Source: Mikania micrantha
Taxonomy: Eukaryota; Streptophyta; Magnoliopsida; Asterales; Asteraceae
DNA: 64,000 nt
Direction: 5' to 3'
Assembly (NCBI GenBank): GCA_009363875.1
Contig: CM018690.1
Location: 33,051,445 to 33,115,444 of the forward strand
Below, one piece after another: positions 57,101 to 64,000 of the stretch (position 1 is the stretch's first letter; each line of letters begins with the position of its first letter). A program made the position numbers and the translations under genes. The notes below the pieces were generated by a model, which was not told the DNA's origin, ran no database searches, and was given only the letters and a program-made list of their open reading frames with translations.

Positions 57101-58324
57101 AGTAGAAAGGAGGAACCTTCACCTATTCGGGTAAAGGCAATGAAAATTGTGGTAACTTCGGATCTGGTGAATCAAATTAAAGCTGCTCAAACAGAAGCTT
57201 TAAAGGAGGAGAATTGGAAACGTGATAGAATTAAGGGGTTAGCTCATCAATTGGATGAGGATAGTCGGGGTTTAAAGACAAGGTGGGGTCGGGTGTGGAT
57301 ACCTCCCACTTGTCCTTTAAAGACGGCTTTATTGGAGGAATCCCATAAATCGAGATATTCGATTCATCCGGGAGGCACGAAGATGTATCGTGACTTGCGG
57401 GTTAACTATTGGTGGCCGGGAATGAAACGAGATATTGTTAAGTATGTTGAAAAATGCTTGACTTGTGCTCAAGTTAAGGCGGAGCATCAAAAACCGTATG
57501 GCAAATTGCAACCTTTGGAGATTCCAATGTGGAAGTGGGAGCATATTACGATGGACCTAATCACGAAGCTTCCTAAGACTAGGAACGGTTATGATACGAT
57601 ATGGGTCATCGTAGATCGGTTATCAAAGAGTGCTCACTTTATACCGATCAAGGAGACATATTCTTCCAAGAAAATGGCTGAAATTTATGTTAAGGAGGTG
57701 GTGTCTCGACATGGAGTACCGGTTACTATTGTGTCTGATCGTGACACCCGGTTCACTTCTCATTTTTGGAAGAATTTTCAGGAGGAATTGGGTACGAGAC
57801 TATTGTTGAGCACAGCGTATCACCCTCAAACGGATGGTCAGAGTGAAAGAACTATTCAAACGCTTGAGGACATGTTACGTGCGTGTATCATTGATTTTGG
57901 GGGAAGTTGGGATGATTACTTACCTTTGGCGGAGTTTTCTTACAATAACAGTTATCATTCCAGTCTTGGAATGCCTCCTTTTGAGGTTTTGTATGGGAGA
58001 AAATGTAGAACTCCCGTGTGTTGGGGAGAAGTGGGACCAAGGGAACTCGCCAGCAAAAAGGTAGTAAAGGTGACAAACGAACGAATCGATCAGATACGAG
58101 CTCATTTAAAGGCGGCACAAGACCGTCAGAAATCGTATGCGGATAAACGGAGGAGGCCGATCGAATTCCAAGTGGGAGACTTTGTGTTGTTAAAGGTTTC
58201 TCCTTGGAAGGGTGTGATTCGTTTTCGAAAGCGGGGGAAACTTAGTCCACGGTTTATTGGACCATTCAAGATTATAGCTCGGATTGGCGAGGTTGCCTAT
58301 CGCTTAGAGCTACCGGAGGAGTGA
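54137..58324 (+). CDS. Tekay gag-pol polyprotein (ends early by frameshift)
   Basis: From ATG 54137 (MAGGDNINDGGGHETNFTEL) the frame stays open for 1395 codons. Gag capsid comes first. Zinc knuckles follow at about residues 300 and 320 (CYKCGKQGHLANQC, CYNCYKPGHIRSEC). Protease FDSGAS is near 396 and reverse transcriptase near 560-790, with FIDD near 731. RNase H starts about 877 (YSDASYVGLG). Integrase has its zinc domain near 1068 and catalytic core near 1138-1230 (MDLITKLP, VSDRDTRFTSHFW, AYHPQTDGQSE). The frame stops at 58322-58324, before the HVSYLRKC and chromodomain part. At the same place the copy at 62150 has one extra T and reads on, so the stop comes from a single-base deletion or a base-call error. 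The open frame extends upstream to 54074, but 54137 fits gag better. Confidence 0.93.
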   Translation: MAGGDNINDGGGHETNFTELQTMVREEVAKALEASIPHHMEGLQASMREFIQQEFANLRGGRDGERTPKKVTYKEFVACKPSEFKGEVDPLQSQRWITDMEGTFETSHCDPEDEVIFAGNQLRERAKDWWELLRKEKGRDGIKNLKWEDFKELFLKRFCPQAAIDRITEEFLHMRHKEESIDTITAIFYDKARFCPDLLQTERMWINRYHSMLNAKYREFLTPSKCETLAELIDCARERELELKRQEDRGEKRKVEKETGSSKKGKFSNSPTKFHSSKGVKHCTKCGKDHMGDCSVRPLSCYKCGKQGHLANQCSSPLNLCYNCYKPGHIRSECPELKGAGFGGGENRSFKGQGSGKKVEVPKPKGRAFQITAEEAKVTPDVVTGTFFINTLPAYILFDSGASRSFVSTNFIHHSSFVVEKLSVPLEIEIADSKCFLVCDVYRKCKLTIDGEDFDIDLIPMVLGEFDAVIGMDWLSAHGANIVCKHKIIQLMSPSGHEVCIRGEKRGGMILCSLVEAMKFLNNGGRSFLAYVVDSEKGVKLIEDIPIVRDFSDVFPDELPGLPPERDVEFRIDLVPGAKPIAKAPYRLAPSELQEMMNQLQELLDMGFIRPSISPWGAPVLFVKKKDGSFRMCIDYRELNKVTVKNRYPLPRIDDLFDQLQGASWFSKIDLRSGYHQLKVREEDIPKTAFRTRYGHYEFLVMSFGLTNAPAAFMDLMNRVCRPMLDRSVIVFIDDILIYSKNEADHACHLREVLETLRKEKLYAKFSKCDFWLREVQFLGHVVNANGIQVDPFKIQAVMKWSPPKTPTEVRSFLGLAGYYRRFIQDFAKIASSLTKLTRKDTKFVWGDEQEKAFQELKTRLTQAPVLTLPDGPDDLVVYSDASYVGLGCVLMQRGKVIAYASRQLKIHEINYPVHDLELAAVIFALKIWRHYLYGVKCTIYTDHKSLKYFFTQKELNMRQRRWMELLKDYDCEILYHPGKANVVADALSRKEEPSPIRVKAMKIVVTSDLVNQIKAAQTEALKEENWKRDRIKGLAHQLDEDSRGLKTRWGRVWIPPTCPLKTALLEESHKSRYSIHPGGTKMYRDLRVNYWWPGMKRDIVKYVEKCLTCAQVKAEHQKPYGKLQPLEIPMWKWEHITMDLITKLPKTRNGYDTIWVIVDRLSKSAHFIPIKETYSSKKMAEIYVKEVVSRHGVPVTIVSDRDTRFTSHFWKNFQEELGTRLLLSTAYHPQTDGQSERTIQTLEDMLRACIIDFGGSWDDYLPLAEFSYNNSYHSSLGMPPFEVLYGRKCRTPVCWGEVGPRELASKKVVKVTNERIDQIRAHLKAAQDRQKSYADKRRRPIEFQVGDFVLLKVSPWKGVIRFRKRGKLSPRFIGPFKIIARIGEVAYRLELPEE

Positions 58325-58629
58325 GTGGGATTCACAATACATTCCACGTATCTTATTTGCGAAAGTGCTTGGCGGATGAATCGGCTTATGTGCCAATGGA
58401 AGATTTGGTGATTGATGAAAAACTCAATTATATTGAGAAACCGGTGGCTATCTTGGATAGAAAAGTCAAGCAACTTCGGAATAAGACGATTAACCAAGTA
58501 ATGGTGCAATGGAGGAACAGGCGGGGTTCGGATGCTACGTGGGAGTCCGAGGATGAAATGCGGAAATTTGGAAATTTTATCCTTTCCTTTTTGAGGTGTA
58601 ACGAGGTTTCGGGGACGAAACCTTTGTAA
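58325..58629 (+). pseudogene. Tekay pol C-terminal end with chromodomain-like segment
   Basis: A second frame (from about 58321) encodes SGIHNTFHVSYLRKCLADES, an IEKPVAILDRKVKQLRNK segment and a chromodomain-like VMVQWRNRRGSDATWE, ending at TAA 58627-58629. It is separated from the main frame only by the one-base difference at about 58320. Confidence 0.88.
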
Positions 58630-58640
58630 GGAGGGGAGAA
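58628..58640 (+). promoter_or_regulatory. Tekay polypurine tract
   Basis: AAGGAGGGGAGAA lies just before the LTR start at 58643. The same tract precedes 62471. Confidence 0.8.
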
Positions 58641-58642
58641 TT

Positions 58643-60848
58643 TGTAACATCCCATTTTGGTGAAATATTATAAATTAAACATAATTGGTGTATGATTGTG
58701 TTTTATTTAATTAATGGGTGTTTTGTATGATTTAATTATCTTAAATATTATTGGTGGGTGATTTAAAAAGTTTTGTTAAATATATTGTAGTGGGAGTTAA
58801 CTAACTTAATTAAGTTGGATATGAGTTAGTTAGTTTTAACATGTAAATTGAGGGGTTAGAAGTGTCAATAGATGAAAGTTAAATAACAAGGGGGTTTTAA
58901 ATGTTGACTTGGTCAACATTTCACACTTTTATGTGTGTGTGTGTGTTGGAGACGTGTGAAAGAGAAGGAAGACAAGGAGAAAAATCAAGAACTTCAAGAT
59001 TTGATCAAATGGAGGTTGGATGTTGATCTAATCTTGAATGCAAGTTGAAATTGGAGTTCTCCTTGCATCAAACAACATCTAGGTAAGATTTTTGGGTGTT
59101 TTTGATGGGATTTTCGTGGGTCTCCATAGGGGGTGTGGGTTTGATGGGTAAAACTCTCAAATTTGGTGTTTTGAGAGTGTCAAATGTTGTTAATGATGTT
59201 GTTAATCATGTAGGAACAATTTTTAAGTGTTTTATTTCATGATTTACATGTTATGAAAATGGGGGAATTGGGGTTTTCATGGAGTTGATGAACATGGTGT
59301 GTAAAGTAGTGTTTAAAGGTGGGGATTTGATGATATTCACTATATTATTGTAGTTTGTGGTGAAATTGTTGAGATTGATCATTTTTTAAAACATAATAAT
59401 GGAGCTACATAGGTGTTTTAATGATGAATGATCATTAGCACATGAATTTGTGCATACAAGGTGTTTGATGAAATGCCAAGTAGGGTATTTAACTTAAAAT
59501 TGTTTTAAAACAATGGTGATGTGAATTATGTGGGTTTATAACATCAACAATGGTGAATTGATATGGTTTAAGGGTCAATTGGAAACAAATTAGATTGAAA
59601 ATGTTGACATTGGGGTGTATGTTGACTAATTGTGGTCAAACTTTATATTAAACCTATTAGTTGTGATAATAGGAATTGATAGTGAAGGTGTGGGTGAAAC
59701 CAAACGACCCGGAAGGAATTGGTTATAGAGGATAGCACGTTGGAACAAGGTAAGGTCACCCAATCTTTACTTGTTATGTGTAATGGTGTTATGCCTGTAT
59801 GAATGTTATAGTGAAAGATTGACTTTAGGTGAGTTGGTGATTATGATCTTGTTGCTAGTCAAAATGAGCAATAGGTGATATATGTTGCTGATTATTTTGA
59901 AATGGTGTTCTAATACTAGTCTATGATTGACTTAGGTTTAATTTTTATGTGTGGTGGTTGTATGCAAATAGTTCACAAGGTGTGTGAACTTATATTTGAA
60001 ATGACTTAATCTTGGTGTTTTGAATCACAAGTGGTGTGATTATGACATTGAATTATTCACATGGTGTGTGAATGTTCTTGTTGGGTGTAATCAAGTTAGT
60101 AAACACAAGTGGTGTGGTTTACTTAACTTGAGAAATCTTGTGGAATAAGATTTCAATGGAGTTTTGGGGTGCAAACGACCCGTTAGTAAATCGTTTGATA
60201 TTATGACCATGATGGTTATAATTTGGTGAATTAAGGTGTTTAATATGATTATATGGTGTTATATAATGTTTATGGGGGTATTGGAACGGTCGTATTTGAG
60301 CGAAAGGGGTTGAGATGGCTTAAAACAGCAAAAATAGATGTGCAGGTGGTGCCGGCGTATGATACGCCTGGGGGGGGCGTATCATACGCCTCCTTCAGCT
60401 GCAACTCTTGATTTTTTTCTGTGATACGCCCCAGATACGCCTAAACCATACGCCCCGAGTAAAATTTGACCAAAATTGACTTTTTGGGTCATGTAAGCTC
60501 GTGTGGTCGGGCATGGTGATCTTACTTAGTTCTAATGAACTAATGGTGACTTAATTATGGGTTTCAGGTGAACGGAAGGGGGAACGGGGTCGTGATCGGT
60601 TTGCCTCGCAGGGATTCGGATCAAACACGTTTTGGTGGTTTTTCTTTGTTGGTGTTAAACAAAGGTTTTTGTGATAACTCAAATGTAATTTTTGTTATTG
60701 AATGTTTAACTAACATCAATTATTTGTAAAGTCGTGTGTAAATGAGGTGTTTATGGTGTTAATTACATTTGTGGTTTGAAAAATCTGGGACCTAAACTTT
60801 GATGTCGTTTTAAACACGTGTCAACATGTGGAAGTTATGGGGCTTACA
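58643..60848 (+). repeat. Tekay LTR copy 2
   Basis: 2206 bp. Compared with copy 1 the differences are largely single-base insertions or deletions in short homopolymers, with few substitutions. It ends GGCTTACA, then one G, then the gap. Confidence 0.92.
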
Positions 60849-60849
60849 G

Positions 60850-60949
60850 NNNNNNNNNNNNNNNNNNNNNNNNNNNNNNNNNNNNNNNNNNNNNNNNNNN
60901 NNNNNNNNNNNNNNNNNNNNNNNNNNNNNNNNNNNNNNNNNNNNNNNNN
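60850..60949. other. Assembly gap of exactly 100 N
   Basis: One hundred N. This is a conventional placeholder size, so the true distance is unknown. Confidence 0.99.
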
Positions 60950-62455
60950 AGGGAACCTTCACCTATTCGGGTAAAGGCAATAAAATGTGGTAACTTCGGA
61001 TCTGGTGAATCAAATTAAAGCTGCTCAAACAGAAGCTTTAAAGGAGGAGAATTGGAAACGTGATAGAATTAAGGGGTTAGCTCATCAATTGGATGAGGAT
61101 AGTCGGGGTTTAAAGACAAGGTGGGGTCGGGTGTGGATACCTCCCACTTGTCCTTTAAAGACGGCTTTATTGGAGGAATCCCATAAATCGAGATATTCGA
61201 TTCATCCGGGAGGCACGAAGATGTATCGTGACTTGCGGGTTAACTATTGGTGGCCGGGAATGAAACGAGATATTGTTAAGTATGTTGAAAAATGCTTGAC
61301 TTGTGCTCAAGTGAAGGCGGAGCATCAAAAAACCGTATGGCAAATTGCAACCTTTGGAGATTCCAATGTGGAAGTGGGAGCATATTACGATGGACCTAAT
61401 CACGAAGCTTCCTAAGACTAGGAACGGTTATGATACGATATGGGTCATCGTAGATCGGTTATCAAAGAGTGCTCACTTTATACCGATCAAGGAGACATAT
61501 TCTTCCAAGAAAATGGCTGAAATTTATGTTAAGGAGGTGGTGTCTCGACATGGAGTACCGGTTACTATTGTGTCTGATCGTGACACCCGGTTCACTTCTC
61601 ATTTTTGGAAGAATTTTCAGGAGGAATTGGGTACGAGACTATTGTTGAGCACAGCGTATCACCCTCAAACGGATGGTCAGAGTGAAAGAACTATTCAAAC
61701 GCTTGAGGACATGTTACGTGCGTGTATCATTGATTTTGGGGGAAGTTGGGATGATTACTTACCTTTGGCGGAGTTTCTTACAATAACAGTTATCATTCCA
61801 GTCTTGGAATGCCTCCTTTTGAGGTTTTGTATGGGAGAAAATGTAGAACTCCCGTGGTTGGGGGAGAAGTGGGACCAAGGGAACTCGCCAGCAAAAAGGT
61901 AGTAAAGGTGACAAACGAACGAATCGATCAGATACGAGCTCATTTAAAGGCGGCACAAGACCGTCAGAAATCGTATGCGGATAAACGGAGGAGGCCGATC
62001 GAATTCCAAGTGGGAGACTTTGTGTTGTAAAGGTTTCTCCTTGGAAGGGTGTGATTCGTTTTCGAAAGCGGGGGAAACTTAGTCCACGGTTTATTGGACC
62101 ATTCAAGATTATAGCTCGGATTGGCGAGGTTGCCTATCGCTTAGAGCTACCGGAGGAGTTGAGTGGGATTCACAATACATTCCACGTATCTTATTTGCGA
62201 AAGTGCTTGGCGGATGAATGGCTTATGTGCCAATGGAAGATTTGGTGATTGATGAAAAAACTCAATTATATTGAGAAACGGTGGCTATCTTGGATAGAAA
62301 AGTCAAGCAACTTCGGAATAAGACGATTAACCAAGTAATGGTGCAATGGAGGAACAGGCGGGGTTCGGATGCTACGTGGGAGTCCGAGGATGAAATGCGG
62401 AAATTTTATCCTTTCCTTTTTGAGGTGTAACGAGTTTTCGGGGACGAAACCTTGT
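60950..62455 (+). pseudogene. Tekay pol partial second copy (RNase H end to chromodomain)
   Basis: It starts at the point equivalent to about 57110 in the first copy and follows it nearly base for base: integrase zinc domain (60987-61330), catalytic core (61345-61780), C-terminal part (61809-62250). The frame breaks at about 61328, 61780, 61855, 62028 and 62217, each from one base gained or lost in a short run. It keeps the T that copy 1 lacks at 58320. Confidence 0.88.
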
Positions 62456-62470
62456 AAGGAGGGGAGAATT

Positions 62471-64000
62471 TGTAACATCCCATTTTGGTGAAATATTATA
62501 AATTAAACATAATTGGTGTATGATTGTGTTTATTTAATTAATGGGTGTTTTGTATGATTTAATTATCTTAAATATTATTTGGTGGGTGATTTAAATAAGT
62601 TTTGTTAAATATATTGTAGTGGGAGTTAACTAACTTAATTAAGTTGGATATGAGTTAGTTAGTTTTAACATGTAAATTGAGGGGTTAGAAGTGTCAATAG
62701 ATGAAAGTTAAATAACAAGGGGGTTTTAAATGTTGACTTGGTCAACATTTCACACTTTTATGTGTGTGTGTGTGTTGGAGACGTGAAAGAGAAGGAAGAC
62801 AAGGAGAAAAATCAAGAACTTCAAGATTTGATCAAATTGGAGGTTGGATGTTGATCTAATCTTGAATGCAAGTTGAAATTGGAGTTCTCCTTGCATCAAA
62901 CAACATCTAGGTAAGATTTTTGGGTGTTTTTGATGGGATTTTCGTGGGTCTCCATAGGGGGTGTGGGTTTGATGGGTAAAACTCTCAAATTTGGTGTTTT
63001 GAGAGTGTCAAATGTTGTTAATGATGTTGTTAATCATGTAGGAACAATTTTTAAGTGTTTATTTCATGATTTACATGTTATGAAAATGGGGAATTGGGGT
63101 TTTCATGGAGTTGATGAACATGGTGTGTAAAGTAGTGTTTAAAGGTGGGGATTTGATGATATTCACTATATTATTGTAGTTTGTGGTGAAATTGTTGAGA
63201 TTGATCATTTTTAAACATAATAATGGAGCTACATAGGTGTTTTAATGATGAATGATCATTAGCACATGAATTTGTGCATACAAGGTGTTTGATGAAATGC
63301 CAAGTAGGGTATTTAACTTAAAATTGGTTTAAACCAATGGTGATGTGAATTATGTGGGTTTATAACATCAACAATGGTGAATTGATATGGTTAAGGGTCA
63401 ATTGGAAACAAATTAGATTGAAAATGTTGACATTGGGGTGTATGTTGACTAATTGTGGTCAAACTTTATATTAAACCTATTAGTTGTGATAATAGGAATT
63501 GATAGTGAAGGTGTGGGTGAAACCAAACGACCCGGGAAGGAATTGGTTATAGAGGATAGCACGTTGGAACAAGGTAAGTCACCCAAATCTTTTACTTGTT
63601 ATGTGTAATGGTGTTATGCCTGTATGAATGTTATAGTGAAAGATTTGACTTTTAGGTGAGTTGGTGATTATGATCTTGTTGCTAGTCAATAATGAGCAAT
63701 AGGTGATATATGTTGCTTGATTATTTTTGAAATGGTGTTCTAATACTAGTCTATGATTGACTTAGTGTTTATTTTTATGTGTGGTGGTTGTATGCAAATA
63801 GTTCACAAGGTGTGTGAACTTATATTTGAAATTGACTTAATCTTGGTGTTTTGAATCACAAGTGGTGTGATTATGACATTGAATTATTCACATGGTGTGT
63901 GAATGTTCTTGTGGGGTGTAATCAAGTTAGTAAAACACAAGTGGTGTGGTTTACTTAACTTGAGAAATCTTGTGGAATAAGATTTCAATGGAGTTTTGGG
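62471..64000 (+). repeat. Tekay LTR copy 3, cut by the window end
   Basis: Starts TGTAACATCCC after the purine tract. Over its visible 1530 bases it agrees with copy 1 more closely than copy 2 does, including the GTGTTTATTTAATTA and TTTAAATAAG stretches. Confidence 0.92.

Larger units (their letters stand above)
51455..64000 (+). mobile_element. Tekay-type Gypsy LTR retrotransposon array, right end outside the window
   Basis: LTR copies at 51455-53671, 58643-60848 and 62471-64000 (incomplete) start TGTAACATCCC and end GGGGCTTACA. A full gag-pol lies between the first two. A 100-N gap and the last third of pol lie between the second and third. Long 2.2-kb LTRs and a chromodomain-like pol end are Tekay (Del) features. 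The left flank is GCATC; the right flank is not visible. Confidence 0.93.

Noticed and set aside
1..64000. A multi-gene accessory system such as a biosynthetic cluster or defence island
   Set aside because: The three credible genes are far apart, unrelated in domain content, and separated by transposons. Nothing suggests joint function.

Overview
The window is nuclear DNA from a flowering plant. It is AT-rich, has intron-split genes with GT-AG junctions, carries dense transposon remains, and contains a block of chloroplast-derived sequence. The lineages and sequence style of the long LTR elements (LTRs opening TGTAACATCCC or TGTAACGACCC, Tekay-type gag-pol) recall Asteraceae genomes. That family assignment is inference; no species call can be made from the sequence alone.

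Only three genes look like functional nuclear genes. A small three-exon gene at 14076-16004 (+) would encode 94 residues of unknown function. A three-exon gene at 23084-26143 (+) encodes a 587-residue protein with a RING finger followed by a PHD finger, likely a chromatin-linked E3 ligase-type protein. An eight-exon gene at 44724-46959 (-) encodes a 524-residue O-fucosyltransferase-family type II membrane protein, close to the rhamnogalacturonan I rhamnosyltransferase (RRT/GT106) group. Splice phases close exactly in all three.

The rest is mobile or imported DNA. From left to right: AT-rich repeats (1-1645); an internally deleted Copia element (1651-5243, minus); a Mutator-type MITE (5615-6239); two hAT-type MITEs made of ACCGGA words (6884-7170, 7344-7562); a long inverted-repeat element (9055-10257); a SINE-like element (near 11200); foldback elements (11823-13277); a mosaic plastid insertion (about 17060-20200) joining psbE/psbF/psbL, ycf2 and rpoA pieces and later split by a hAT MITE; nested hAT MITEs (22142-22975); a further hAT MITE (26506-26799); a 7.6-kb Gypsy element with 199-bp LTRs (27416-34978) carrying a nested hAT MITE and a nested 2.1-kb solo LTR; a hAT MITE (35371-35958); a CACTA MITE full of palindromes (38254-39148); two long inverted-repeat elements seated in TA microsatellites (40271-42681); a hAT MITE (49548-50137); a LINE endonuclease scrap (51206-51454); and a Tekay-type Gypsy element (51455 to the window end) that appears as LTR, gag-pol, LTR, 100-N gap, partial pol, LTR.

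I found no gene cluster or new coding system. The strongest patterns outside ordinary annotation are: (1) eight or more short hAT-type elements with nearly the same end (TAGRGRTGNNCA-like) and 8-bp target duplications, each with an interior built by repeating a different short word; (2) the plastid mosaic and its order of events; (3) families of short palindromes repeated inside LTRs and the CACTA MITE; and (4) the arrangement around the assembly gap, which looks more like a duplicated, poorly polished contig end than a true tandem.
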